Below, piece by piece: positions 26,535-38,234 of a stretch of DNA of 64,000 bases (position 1 is its first letter; each line of letters begins with the position of its first letter). The translations under genes and the position numbers were made by a program. Origin of the DNA: Paracentrotus lividus (Eukaryota; Echinodermata; Echinoidea; Camarodonta; Echinidae); contig CALNVZ010003426.1 of the NCBI GenBank assembly GCA_940671915.1, forward strand, positions 10,742,398 through 10,806,397, read 5' to 3'. The notes below the pieces were generated by a model that was not told the origin of the DNA, ran no database searches, and saw only the letters and a list, made by a program, of their open reading frames with translations.

Positions 26535-27626
26535 CAGTGGGTATACGTTGAAAGGCGAGAAAATACGAAACTGCACTGGTAATGATGAGATGTTATTTTG
26601 CTGCACTCGACCCAGGTGAGGTGAATGGGTACCTGGTAGGAATATTTATTCCTTGAAACGCAGCGCGCGTAAAAGCTGCATTGCTATATAAAGCCAGTGT
26701 AATTACCTATGCTGCATAATAATATTGTAGAGCGCTGAGAGACTTCTGATAAAGTAAGTGTTAGGCGCTTTATAAGCAAGTATACTTATTATTATCAAAT
26801 ATACATCCAATGTAGTAAGGAGAGAGATAGAGAGAGAGAGAGGCAAAAATAGAGAGACAAATAGAATGAGAGATGGGGAGGGAGAGATAGAAGGGAAAGT
26901 ATTGTGTTTTTGAAAAGCGAAAAATGTATACAATATAGAGAGTCAATTAGAGGCAAGAAAAGGGAGGGGCATAATATGAAATGTGTAGGGGAGACCGGGG
27001 ACAATTGTATCAACTTGTTTTGAAATTATAATGGCGTAAAAATAAATAATTTTACTTAACCCAAACCTAATGATATGTCCAGCTAAGATATCCATATTTC
27101 GTTCTACTTAGTTTTAAGCAAGTATTTATAGCTATAATAAAGTTGATACAATTGTCCCCGGTCTCCCCTACACATTTCATATTATGCCCCTCCCTTTTCT
27201 TGCCTCTAATTGACTCTCTATATTGTATACATTTTTTCGCTTTTCAAAAACACAATACTTTCCCTTCTATCTCTCCATCCCCATCTCTCATTCTATTTGT
27301 CTCTTTATTTTTGCCTCTCTCTCTCTCTCCCCCCCCCCCCTCTCTCTCTCTCTTACTACATTGGATGTATATTATTTATCTTTCCAAATAATAACAAGTA
27401 TACTAACACTGACTTTATCAGAAGTCTCTAAGCGCTCTACAATATTTTTATTATGCAGCATAATTACCCTGGCTTTATAGCAGTGCAGCTTTTACGCGCG
27501 CTGCGTTTCAAGGAATAAATATTCCTACCCGGTCCCCATTCACCTCACCTGGGTCGAGTGCAGCAAAATAACATCTCATCATTACCAGTGCAGTTTCGTA
27601 TTTTTCTCGCCTTTCAACGTATACTA
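26535..27626. repeat. Giant palindrome: two arms of about 495 bp around a spacer of about 100 bp
   Basis: GTATACGTTGAAAGGCGAGA at 26540 is matched by its complement at the far right. Both arms carry the CTCGACCCAGGTGAGGTGAA block, the GA/CT repeat and the GGGGAGACCGGGGACAATTG end. The right arm differs mainly in microsatellite lengths. Confidence 0.85.
26985..27171. mobile_element. GTAGGGGAGACCGGGGACAA inverted-terminus unit at the centre of the palindrome
   Basis: Exact 32-bp inverted termini at 26985 and 27171. A third, diverged end (ACAATTGTCCTCGGTCTCCC) lies at 28796, so a longer parent element (26985-28796) is also possible. Confidence 0.6.
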
Positions 27627-28136
27627 GGGTTGGGCAAATAATTACTTTTTTCTGAGAAGTTATTTCAAACAAGTTGTTTCTATAGTCAAATTTGATGTAG
27701 AATCCAAAAATGACAATTATTTTTGTGACGATGATGTCTGACGTCGCTAAAGTGCAAAAAACCGAAATAGTGTATTTTGCCCATTCATCACACATTTTAT
27801 AGGTATAAACCTGTTTTATTTTGTTTCTTCATGGATTTTGATGGTCTAGAAGCTCAAATCTGACAATTTTATTATGACCTAATGTTATTAGTATGTGTTA
27901 TTGGTGTTATTTAGTGATCTTGATATGAGGTGATTTTTGCTCGATATTGACTGAAACTAACTACCAAACTACACTAACAGTCAACTTAGGTAGGATTAAT
28001 CATGTTGGATAATCATTTGGGGGTTTCCGGACACACCTCCAAAATCCATATAAAAACATAATAAAAGTGGTTTATACCTATAAAAATTGTGATAATTGGG
28101 AAAAATATGCCATTTCGGCTGCCATTTTGGTTTTAT

Positions 28137-28348
28137 GCCTCTCTCTCTCTCTCCCCCCCCCCTCTCTCTCTCTCTTACTACATTGGATGTATATTATTTA
28201 TCTTTCCAAATAATAACAAGTATACTAACACTGACTTTATCAGAAGTCTCTAAGCGCTCTACAATATTTTTATTATGCAGCATAATTACCCTGGCTTTAG
28301 CAGTGCAGCTTTTACGCGCGCTGCGTTTCAAGGAATAAATATTCCTAA
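28137..28348 (+). repeat. Direct repeat of the right palindrome arm
   Basis: Near-identical to 27313-27515, from the CT/poly-C tract through TACTACATTGGATGTATATT to GGAATAAATATTCCTA. Confidence 0.85.
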
Positions 28349-28799
28349 CACCCTCTGTTCGGGCGATTGCAGCGCGCTGAATTGTCCCGGGGCTAGGTAC
28401 GGGGCAAAGGTACTTACTTAACGCTATTGTTACTATTGCCCCTGAGGTGGGCGACCATGTTTGGAGAGATTTTTTTTTTCATCTTAACTTTGGTATTCAT
28501 CGTTGAAACTTTAGCAAAATACAGACCTAAGAATATAATTTCTAAATAAATGAAAATGACAGCCATAGCTCAACCACATATTTGTGAAATATTACTTTCC
28601 TGCTTAAAAAAAAAAAAACGATTTTTCTGCTGTAGAAAGTTCAACGAACCGTTAAATATGTTTACACTCAAACAGCATGTGGAGCGATGAAATGCGCATG
28701 CTCTGTACACAGGTTAAGATTGTAGCGTGTTTCTGCTAGGGATGGGAGCCTCTGTTACAATTGCCCCGTGTTACAATTGTCCTCGGTCTCCCCTACTTT

Positions 28800-31440
28800 G
28801 TGGATTAATCTTCAAACATCAAGCGTAAGTTCCGATCATGAAAGTGAACAATCCAGGTACGTTTTTAATTATTTTTGTGAATTGTGATTAGCCCCATTAA
28901 TTACGCAACTTCTAAGCAAATGACCCATGACCTACTTAGGCAGAGCACTTGTAATTGGTAATGGAAAGAATTAACAGTGTGCCGTTATCTATTTTATATT
29001 CAAGAGGCAGATTTTGTTAAGTGTGGGATTAAATACAATGGATGTGACTATTCTCTCTTTTTAACGGTAATACTGTGATAACTTCAATGCTAAAGTAGTT
29101 GCGTTATTGTGATTGTCAACAATAATTACTGTGGAACAAAACGATTATTTGAGAGAAAACGAGAATCAGATAGTATACGCATGGTTGGGTATGGAAGTAT
29201 TAACGTAGGTAGAAATTGTCGAACTCAAGGGAGATATAGAAAACAAAGAACGATAGATTGAGAGATAGACAGAAACAGAACACAAATAGAGAAAGATAGG
29301 GAAAGACAGAGAGAAATGTAATTTAAGAATAAAAACAGTTTAAAAACAAATATAAATTACTTTTCATTCCATTCCTATAACGGCGTGAATAATGCTTGAT
29401 GCATCAAACATGACTTGTGTATACGCTATAAGACAAATGCCTACAATATATCAATTACAATACGTTTTAGAGTACAATAACAATGAATGAAATCTTGTAT
29501 GATGAGATATGATAGGGTGCAAATAACTTTTTATCATGCATGTATTCCTAAAATTGATGTATTCATTTGTGGTCAGATTTAAACAAAAACTGTTTAATGT
29601 ATAGAGCCACCCGAAATGATGCAATATTTGGGTGCAAAGTTGAACACCAAAACGTGACGTTTGTATGCAACCTGTCGGTCATGGTTTTTCCACATTATTT
29701 CAAGATCAAAAAGTTTCAAATGATATCTTTTTTTGCTTTCATATTTGTGAAGAATAGAAATTTAAATGGCGCCAGATCATTAAAACCGAATTAATGTTCA
29801 AAGAGTGGATATCTGTCAAAATCGGATGGGCTTTACGGTCTACCAAAATAGAGGAAATATTAAGGTTGTCTCAAAACCCAGGAAGCTGAGATCAAGGTAT
29901 TAAGTAACAAAATCGATGCTCTGTCCCAAAGTCTTGATCACTTTCATATAAGACCTAGACAGAGAACAAAACAAAGCGGAAATTCACACCCGGAAATTAC
30001 TGAATGCACAGAGACAATATGATGTAATTGTCTCATTGATATGATCCAATAATCCGAGGGATTTTCAAAGACAAATTTTGAAAAAGGGCTGCAGACTGGT
30101 GACAATGACCGCCCCCATCGCATGTCATTCAGAGGCATATCTAAACAGGGGGGGGGGGGGCAGGGAACCCGCCGCCATAGTTTGCAAGCCACTCATTGAC
30201 TGTGCGTGTTAAAATCCAAACATTTCGGCGTCGCCACCCGCCCCCCCCCCCACCCCCACCCCCTCCCGCCCTATCGGACCTGGCGCCACCCTCCTATTTG
30301 AAAATTCTGGATCGGCCACTGTCTTTCAAGCAAAAAGGAAGGGGTCAATACTCGGGAAGTGTTCTTAAATGCAAACCGCCAATCCTTAGGACACATGGGA
30401 ACTATGCCAGCCGGCCGGTCGGTCGGCCACGCCCGATAATCATTGCCAAGTTTGTTGTTGGCTATCGAATGAGAATGACACTCGCTTTGAAGGATATTCA
30501 CATTGAATAGACGCAAATTCAAAGGAAATTTAAATTGGTATTTACCTCCACGTGATAATACCTTTGATGAAAGGTCTATATGGTCGGCAAGTGCATCCCT
30601 CTTACGTAAGACACAAATAGTATTCAAAGGTATTATCTGAGAGGACGTTTATACACTCTCTGCATTGGAGAAAAGACTATGTAAATTCTGAAGATCTCTG
30701 TGGTTTTCTATGATAGCTTAATATAGTTCATATATAATTATAATAATACCATTTTCTAGTTTGTTCGGATTTCGATCTATATTGATGCATTCTAACATTA
30801 CTTGCTTTCCTGTATATGCCTTAAGTTTGTTTGTACCTCTAACTTTTGTTTTGTTTTAATTATCTACCCGTTACTGTAAAATTAATGTAATGCCAATTAT
30901 TCTACTGTGCGTAACAAAAAAAAAATATATAAAAAAATAATAATAATAATAATAATCCATTTTAGAGGGAGCATATTCCTAGATCAGCTATTAAAATGTA
31001 ACAAATAATTTAAGACGAACTCTCCACCTTTGCAATGATGGCTTCTTGAATCACAAATATAACGCATAGGCAAATAGATAACTAGTCTTGCAAATCTGAT
31101 ATTTCTACTATTCTTTGTCACAAAAGTGTATTTGGACCACTCTGTGTTATAGACATCTCGTGATGTCTAGCAATACGATGAGGTTTTCAGCAATTGATTG
31201 TTAAGTAAACATATCACTTATGCAACTTATTGTCATCGTTTCCCCAACGAACAAAATTCACATGCCCTTCTCAATTGTTAGACAACGTTACAAAATCACG
31301 TGAAAATTCAAAGATTGCATGGTGTTAACACGCTTTTAACAAAGAGTTACCAAATTAAATCACCTTATTTGCAAACGAATGAAGACCGATAATATAGTAA
31401 CTTTGCAAAATATAATAGGTTTGTACAGCATTTATATTAT
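28800..31440. other. Non-coding; possible LINE ORF1 coiled-coil scrap
   Basis: At 29869-30018 (+) a frame reads LKTQEAEIKVLSNKIDALSQ, heptad-like, with a stop just upstream; it may be a decayed ORF1. Poly-G/C runs at 30150 and 30240. No supported gene. Confidence 0.35.
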
Positions 31441-31444
31441 CGGT

Positions 31445-31446
<2 letters not shown>

Positions 31447-31511
<65 letters not shown>

Positions 31512-31512
31512 G
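31447..31512 (+). repeat. (CT)n microsatellite
   Basis: About 30 CT units, followed by a pyrimidine-rich stretch to about 31650. Confidence 0.95.
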
Positions 31513-31728
31513 TGACTCACTGACTTTCTTTCATGATTTTCAACCCTTCTCTTTCTCCCCATCATAACTTAAACTATGTCACCAGCTCACTCTCTCTTTC
31601 TCGCCTCTTCATTCATTTTTATCTCTTTGTGTTCACTCTCTCATCTCTTTTACTTTCCACCTGCAAAATAAGACTCGGTAGGATGATAGAAGCTCAAAAT
31701 TAAACTTGTCGTCACTGTCTTGTGTGTT

Positions 31729-31734
31729 TTTATT
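31729..31734 (-). terminator. Candidate poly(A) signal for the SLC16-like gene
   Basis: AATAAA on the minus strand, about 250 bp past the stop codon, a typical 3' UTR distance. Position and hexamer only. Confidence 0.45.
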
Positions 31735-31985
31735 TTAACTATACTGTACATAAGATATGCAAACGCAATAGGTATTTCACGTGACAAGCATTCGAGGTGA
31801 GGATCTTAATTAGTACATTCTATTTTTTGTACAAAGCCTTACATTATCAAGAAACCTAAACAAGTAGCTCAGATCTCAACAAAGAATTCTATCCGAAAGA
31901 TATATTGGTTTCTCATCAGCAAGGACATGTACCTTAGAACATGACCGAAATGTTCACACTTTAAAGACACGAATTTAAGTTTATA

Positions 31986-32119
31986 TTAGTTTCTTGATCG
32001 GCACCTACATTTTCCATCAAGTACCGGTTCGACGACCATTATGATCCCAGCAAGAACAAATGCTAATCCTCCAGCGTAGAAGACCACTGCGTAATCCAGG
32101 AACAATCCGTAGAGGGCGC
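31986..32119 (-). CDS. SLC16-like gene, coding exon 5 (TM12 and C-terminus)
   Basis: Acceptor TTCAAACAG, phase 1 in. It encodes GALYGLFLDYAVVFYAGG, the last hydrophobic helix, and a basic Cys-containing tail ending in RCRSRN, then TAA at 31988-31986. Confidence 0.93.
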
Positions 32120-35100
32120 CTGTTTGAATGAGATAATAAATGGTGGGGGAAAGTCAACATACTAATATCAATATCATTACATCGCCTTTGGGTGGCGAGA
32201 GCTATATATTTATTTCTAAAAATTGTATTTCTATCTACTTCGCCTTTGAATCTTCATACAATGTATTTTAAAAAGTTCAAACAAGGATATTTGCAACCGA
32301 ATTTCTTCACCTTAAATACTTTTGAAAAAACATTAAATACTTAGAGGAAATGTTAAGATTAACGTTGAAATTACGGCCCGACAAGTGACCAATCATTTTA
32401 AAATTGGCTATTCATTTATCAAGAAGAGCGCTGCATTATAGGCCCTATTCACATTCTGGGTCTCAGTATAATTATGATTTCATTACCTGCAAGTGGTGGC
32501 CCAACGAGGAATCCTAATCCCTGCATTTCGATGACGAAACCAAAAGAATAACCGAGAGTGTCCAACCCCACAAAAGCTACAAGTAACGCAGGTGTCAGCG
32601 AATCTGTGGATCCTGCGATCAATGCGAAAAGAGCCGCAAGAACAGCCAAACTCAGGTACCCTGCGGCTAATGGCACCAAGAGAAGAAGTGTGCCCGCCAG
32701 AATGCAGCTCGATACGTAGCCGAGCATCCTCCGATGTTTGCCAAGGACACGATCAAATACGAAACCAACGAGGATCCGACCCATCGTGTCCATGATACCC
32801 ATGACGGAGAGAATAAAGGACCATTCGTCCTCCCCCACTCCGAGGCGCATGGCATAGGCCTTGAAGTAGACGTAAGGTAATTGGTAACCTATACAGAGGA
32901 TGAAGTTCGAGATGGCGAAAATGACCAGGAAACGGTTGGTAAGTAAACGCAACACCTTATAGAATGGTGATATGCAGCGCCCGCAGCGGCTGTCCGCATG
33001 TATGGAGTCTGGAACTGCAATGGTGGAAGCCGAGGGTATCCTGTTGGAGAAGATATCCATTGCTGCGGTATAAGGCATGATTCCTGTCAGGGTCCGTGTA
33101 TCCTCTGAAATGGCTCCCACCTGTGTCATCGTATCAACCTTGAGCGTGTCAGAGTCTTTGACTTCTGTTGATGAATCTGCAGATGGTTTTGATGGAGCTG
33201 ACAATGACGCAACAGACACGTTCTTACTAGCGTTTCGACTGACGACTTGACTCACACTTCCAATATGAAGATAGCTACCGAGTGAGAAAATAGAATCTAG
33301 TTCTGTAAGGTCTCTTTCGTCCAAACACATTTCCTGATCCTGTCTTTCAAGATCCTTGAGGTGTTTCAGGTAATCTTCAGGAGTCGGTCGTTCGGGTATA
33401 AGTTTCGAGGAGTAAGTCGCGCCGCATAGACAAAGGGTAATCTCTAAGGCCCCGAGGATCAGGAAACCTTGTCTCCAACCAACCTCTTCCACGATGATCT
33501 GAACGATGGGGGCAAACATGAAGGTTCCGATCCCAGAACCAGCAACCACAAATCCAGTTGCAATAGATCGACGCTTCTCAAAGAATCGACCGACCATGAC
33601 AATGCAAGGGAGATAGCATAGACCAAATCCGAAACCTGAGAAAAGACGAACACATCAAAAATCATTTTCATGGGTAAGTTAGGTAAGCCTACTTGTTTAG
33701 TTATAATGATAGAGACGTTTATCTTGAGGGCCTCCGAGTCTTGACTGGGTCCTTACATGTATATTAATTCCTCTTGTGTGATCTAGGAAAAAGATGAGGT
33801 CAAATTTAACGGCAGCGTTTTCTTACAAATTTATAAGTCATGTACCTGGCTTTAAAGAGATGCTTTAACTGATGCAGTGTAAAACGTTTCATTGTAGTGT
33901 TCTGAACATTAGTTAGCCGTACTGATGATGCATTTGATTCGTGGAATGTCATAAAGCTTTTTAAAAAAATGTATTATAGTATGCTCTAATTTACAATGTC
34001 TAAATACAAGCTTGAACAAATGAAAGTAGTTAAAACTTAAAGGCCCGTATTCACAAAGGTGATCCTAAAGTGAAGCGTAGCCTTAATCTGTTGTTTAACT
34101 ATGAGCAGCAAAATGTGATACAATCTGTCAACTTTCTTATGTTCCTTACACGTTTACCGGGTTCTGGAATCGTTACTTTAATGGTTAGGAAAACTTTAAT
34201 TTTGTACTTATCATTCCCAGGCACTTTTTAAGAGTTTAAGTACAACAATTCTGATAAATCGAACATCGACTGTTCCGGATTGTTTCACATTTTGCTATCC
34301 ATAGTTAAAACACAGATTTAAACTACGGTTCACCTTCGCCTTTGTGAAAAACGGGCCTATTGAGTTAACAATAAGATGTCAGGGAATGAAACAAACCTGT
34401 CAGAGCACCGTATGTGAAGAACAGGTATTCAAGAGATGGCGCTAGAGCACTAAGACACAAACCAGCAGATGACATCAAACCTCCGACCATAGCAACGACC
34501 TGGGCACCAAATCGTCCGACTAGGACACTGGTGATCGGACCTACCAAGGATGCAAAAAGAGAACTGACATCGACTTATTAATGCATTTTACCACAAATAT
34601 TATTGCATTTTACCTCAATATTTGGTTTATTTCCAAGAACGTAAAATCTGACATGATATTCCAATAGTTCGCCCTTTAACAGCATAACGGAACTTCACGG
34701 AAATACCAACTCAAGCCTGGAGATCGCGTTAATGACCTTAATTTTAATGTACAGTTATATACTTTTGTTTATTACATATTTAAAATATAAACATGGTCTT
34801 GCAATAACGCAGCTTCTTGATAAAGGCAAGGATGGTCTTAATTTTGATGAAGAAAATACTAAAAGAAACTAAAGCTAAATCTAAACCAAACAAATTGAAA
34901 ACTGAAGAAGAAAAAAACGTGGTTCTAGGACAACTAATCCCTGGACATCCCCCCCCCCCCCTCCGACAATGATACCCCTAAGTTACAATAAAAAGTTTAT
35001 TATAACAAAATAAAAAATCATAGCTCTAACCTGAACACAACATAGTTCCGAGAAGAATGCTTCCCGTCCAGGCTGTAGTCGAATCGTCCCTCCCAAACTC

Positions 35101-35829
35101 GACCAGCAGTTCAACATGGAATATGCCTACCATAGCATAGGTCAAACCAAAGGTCATAATATGTGTCATCATGGCGGCTACCATGACAACCCACGCCCAG
35201 CCTCGATCAAGATGACGTGAGAGGTCGTTGTCTGTATTGGTGATCTTCTCATCCGGCTTAGCTGCCGGTGGAACATCGTCTGAGGTCGGGACATCAGTAT
35301 GGCCTTGCGCGTTATCTGTTTGAAGGACATTCGGTGAGGGCGTGTTTCCGTTATGATTGTTGTCGAGCTGGTCAACTGTAGAGAGAGAGAGAGAGACAGA
35401 GAGAGAGACAGAGAGACAGACAGAGAGAGACAGAGAGACAGAGAGAGAGAGAGAGAGAGACTAAGCATCCACACATATCAGCTTTGATTTTATATTGGCT
35501 CAACGTCTCTGTCGTTATACTCGATCTTTATGATTATACTTATAATTATACGTAAATCTGGAGTAGGCATATGCCAAACAGATATGAAAAATAGATTTCT
35601 ACAGATATTCAACAGGAGAGGGCGTGGGGGACCTCTTCTCATACTATCATGTGCATATTATTCATGGGCAATTTCGGGGAAATAATTTTGCTAAGAATGT
35701 TGGGTATCATCCTGCTCAACAAAAAGGACAATATCAACCGGGGATGTCCCCTAAAAAGGGCAATAAAGACGCCAACGGTATAGATGGGAACAAAGGGAGT
35801 GGAAGGGCGAGAGAGAGCGTACAAGACAT

Positions 35830-35880
<51 letters not shown>

Positions 35881-36095
35881 CAGAGAGAGAGAGAGATTGA
35901 AAGAGAGATACCTTCAATGATAGCAGCAGATGATACTTTCAATGGTTCGTCACCCTCTGCATCCGTCTCCTGATTGGTTTCTTTTGTTTTCTTGGTGTCA
36001 TGGCTTGCCAATGCCCCTCCTGTAGAGGGCCGGCTGTTTTGGTCCGTCATTAAAATTTCTTGGAAATCGTTTGCTCCTTCCATTGTCTTTAGCAT
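31986..36095 (-). CDS. Monocarboxylate-transporter-like MFS protein (SLC16 family), 5 exons, 651 aa
   Basis: Exons in transcript order: 36095-35912, 35375-35031, 34540-34397, 33635-32487, 32119-31986. All are GT-AG and each internal junction is phase 1. Coding total is 1956 bp. The ATG at 36095 has an in-frame TGA just upstream. The cytosolic N-terminus (1-117) is polar. The SLC16 signature DRGWAWVV (118-125) starts TM1, and a second MCT signature, RFFEKRRSIATGFVVAG (241-257), marks TM5. A cytosolic loop of about 150 residues (300-448) separates the two six-helix halves. In TM8, D507-x3-R511 (MDTMGRI) corresponds to the Asp/Arg pair needed for transport in MCT1. TM12 is followed by a short Cys/Arg-rich tail. 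Known for the family: plasma-membrane transport of monocarboxylates or related small solutes, proton-coupled in MCT1-4. The substrate here is unknown; the long N-terminus and loop resemble orphan MCTs more than MCT1-4. Confidence 0.95.
32487..33635 (-). CDS. SLC16-like gene, coding exon 4 (TM5-TM11 and central loop)
   Basis: Acceptor TTTTCTCAG, donor TTGCAG/GTAATG, 1149 bp, phase 1 in and out. It carries GFGFGLCYLPCIVMVGRFFE, the large cytosolic loop rich in Ser/Thr, and the second half-bundle with NFILCIGYQLPYVYFKAYA and MDTMGRILVGFVFDR. Confidence 0.97.
34042..34357. mobile_element. GGCCCGTATTCACAAAGG foldback MITE in intron 3 of the SLC16-like gene
   Basis: The termini GGCCCGTATTCACAAAGG and the complement of GGCCCGTTTTTCACAAAGG bound 316 bp. 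It is related in its ends to 51981-52128. Confidence 0.7.
34397..34540 (-). CDS. SLC16-like gene, coding exon 3 (TM2-TM4)
   Basis: Acceptor TTCTCTTTTTGCATCCTTGG then TAG/GT; donor ACAG/GTTTGT; 144 bp, phase 1 in and out. It reads GPITSVLVGRFGAQVVAMVG, matching the GPxxSxLxNRFG loop typical of MCTs. This acceptor keeps phase, whereas an AG 14 nt upstream does not. Confidence 0.92.
35031..35375 (-). CDS. SLC16-like gene, coding exon 2 (N-tail, TM1, TM2 start)
   Basis: Acceptor CTCTCTACAG, in which the pyrimidine tract is itself a microsatellite; donor TTCAG/GTTAGA, phase 1 in and out. It encodes the family signature DRGWAWVV, the hydrophobic TM1 (MVAAMMTHIMTFGLTYAMVG) and the start of TM2. Confidence 0.95.
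35380..35461 (+). repeat. (GA)n/(GACA)n microsatellite forming the exon 2 acceptor tract of the SLC16-like gene
   Basis: Read on the minus strand this is (CT)n ending directly in CTACAG, so the microsatellite serves as the polypyrimidine tract. Confidence 0.9.
35833..35906 (+). repeat. (GA)n microsatellite just downstream of SLC16-like exon 1
   Basis: Nearly pure GA for about 70 bp, 5 bp from the donor. Intron 1 (536 bp) therefore has (CT)n at both ends on the transcript strand. Confidence 0.9.
35912..36095 (-). CDS. SLC16-like gene, coding exon 1 (cytosolic N-terminus)
   Basis: Starts at the ATG at 36095; donor TTGAAG/GTATCT, phase 1 out. It encodes a polar, Thr/Glu-rich N-terminal tail (residues 1-61). 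A second in-frame ATG sits four codons on (MLKTMEG). A (CT)n tract begins within 10 nt downstream of the donor. Confidence 0.9.
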
Positions 36096-36627
36096 TTTTG
36101 TTCAGAAAGGGACTCGGTTGTGCAGCTTTCTATAATCCTCCAAAATATCACCCATGCAGCTTAATTGCAATTAAAAATTGATAAGGATATTTAGTAATTT
36201 TTTATAAGTTACCTGCTGGAAAAAAGAAGAAGAAAAGAACAAACTTTTGTTACGACAATGAAAACAGGTATGATTTGAAATAAGGAGTCGGTCATGAAAT
36301 ATTGACCATTATGTGAACACACTGTGGGACACCGTGTTCCGGGGGCAGAAGCTAAGCCTGTCCGCATGGAGTTCACCATAGACCTACCAGGAAATCACGT
36401 GGAAAAAAAACTAATATAACATAGCCTATATACACCCCATAAGCCGGAAACACACAAGTGTCCCACAGTATCCATACAGTGAACACAGAGTGAACACGAT
36501 GTGAACACACTGTGATAGTGTGGTCACATTGTGACGTTCCTTTTACTTTTTGCAACAGTCGTCAAAATGGGAAGGACTCGGATATTGTGTTCACAGAGTT
36601 GATTAGGGCCTTTGTCACAGTGTGGAC

Positions 36628-36638
36628 ACTGTGTTTTG

Positions 36639-36666
<28 letters not shown>
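36628..36666 (+). repeat. (TTTTG)n microsatellite
   Basis: About eight TTTTG units. Similar runs are at 11994-12035 and 16368-16400. Confidence 0.9.
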
Positions 36667-36669
<3 letters not shown>

Positions 36670-36743
36670 TCTTTCAGTTAGGGACGTTTTCATCATAGAT
36701 ATAGATATTCAACTGTCAAAATGTCAAAGATAAACATACTTAC

Positions 36744-36797
36744 GTGTCTGTTCTTTTCCTTCTTCATGTTCTTTTTGAGATCTACTGTGACGCATCG
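36744..36797 (-). other. Candidate 5' UTR exon of the SLC16-like gene, with a short upstream ORF
   Basis: A consensus minus-strand donor ACAC/GTAAGT follows a purine-rich stretch containing an ATG (MRHSRSQKEHEEGKEQT). Spliced to the next plausible acceptor near 36214 this ORF ends quickly, so it is better read as a leader exon with a uORF. The 5' limit is not determined. Confidence 0.45.
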
Positions 36798-37039
36798 CGA
36801 TATCTCAGAGGCAGTTTAAAAATAATATCTGCCCACTTTTTTATTTAACAATTACTAAGCAGGGCCTATAGGACCCTACATCTTCATTTATTTACAGTAA
36901 TGATTCAAATTTGTATTAAGATGTTGACGCGTGTAAGTTCCCTTTTTATTTCATGCCTTGTATGTTGCATTAATAAGGTTAATTTGTGCTTAAAATAATG
37001 TTTGTTTAAACTACGCCGACCACGCAACTCCACTAATAC

Positions 37040-37100
37040 AGTGACGTCACAATAGCTAACGCGCTTAAGCTGCGCGCAACCATTGTGACGTAATTACGTT
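37040..37100 (-). promoter_or_regulatory. Paired CRE-like sites, candidate promoter of the SLC16-like gene
   Basis: A full CRE (GTGACGTCAC) and an inverted half-related site (GTGACGTAAT) lie about 40 bp apart around a CpG-rich centre (ACGCGCTTAAGCTGCGCGC). This is about 300 bp upstream of the candidate leader exon. CREB/ATF-type binding is the known reading of this motif; use in this gene is inferred. Confidence 0.35.
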
Positions 37101-37435
37101 CACCGAACTTTCCCCCATTCATGATAATGGCTGCTAAAATGAGCGGCAAACGTTTGCGAACGTTGCGGTATTGAGGAAAAGTTTTTTTTTTTTTTTTTTT
37201 TGCCCCTTCTTGCTGTGACAGCAAGTAGACAACGAAAAAAGAAAGAGAGAGAGAGGGAGATTGGTTTGAAAACATAATGGATCAAATGTATCAATTATCA
37301 AGACTTTCGAAAAATAACCAATTAACAAAATAATTGGTGTGTAAATATTAAAATAATTATTCAACTATATGGATGAATCCAATCGCATTATATCGGAAAT
37401 ATGAAAAAGCAGTTTGCTGATGAATGGCTAGTCTC

Positions 37436-37690
37436 CCCCCCCCCCCTCTCTCTCTCTCTCTCGTTCTTACCCTTTTAATCTTTTTTTTTTCCCTTGTACT
37501 TTTACTCAAAAGATGGAAAAATATCCCGTTTGCTCATTTCCACCCCTTCCTCTCGCTCAAACTCCGTCGTTCTCTCTTTCTCACTCTCTCTCTCTCTCCC
37601 TCCCTTCCTCTCTCTCTATCTTTCTTTCTCTCTCTCTCTCCCTCTCTATCTTTCTTTCCCATCTCTCTCCCTCTCTCTCTCTCTTTGGAT
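37436..37690 (+). repeat. Poly-C plus CT-rich pyrimidine tract
   Basis: C11 then (CT)n, with TTTC and CCCT interruptions to 37690. Open frames across it are low-complexity artefacts. Confidence 0.9.
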
Positions 37691-38234
37691 CTCTCTTTCA
37701 CATATGCTATTGACTACTATATATTTTGTTGACTCATTGGTGTTACGCATGACTGAGTAAACTAATTGCTATTGAAAATGCAGTGTCAACGTTAAGTTAA
37801 ATTTTGGTAAGTTATAGAATACTGGGGGATGATTCTTTCCCTGCCTGCTGTGACACAATTATCAATTAAGTTCATAAATCATGGTAAAAGTAATTTTTCA
37901 AAGCGAATTAACGAAGAAATATATGTATTTACCCTATAATGTTGGATTACTTTTTTTTCCAAACACACACTGTATTACAAAAGCTCCTGAGCAATGTGCA
38001 AAAGCGTAAAGATCAACTAAAAGTGGGGAAAATAATCTCAATTATGCACATAACATTACAATTTACAACCAAACGGATACAAATTGAGAGAGAGGGTTTA
38101 AAATTATACGAAAATACAGACTCGTGAAATAGGTTTCTACTTTGTTTATTTGTGTTAAAGATCAGTTTATGTCAAAACAACACTACTGTTACATAAGCGA
38201 GCTGTTTGTTAATGTATCATTAGCCATTATTTAA

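Noticed and set aside
34541-34556. Alternative upstream acceptor for SLC16-like exon 3 (ending GTCAG)
   Set aside because: It would break the reading frame and add residues not expected in the family; the TAG at 34542-34541 has the better pyrimidine tract and restores GPITS in phase.
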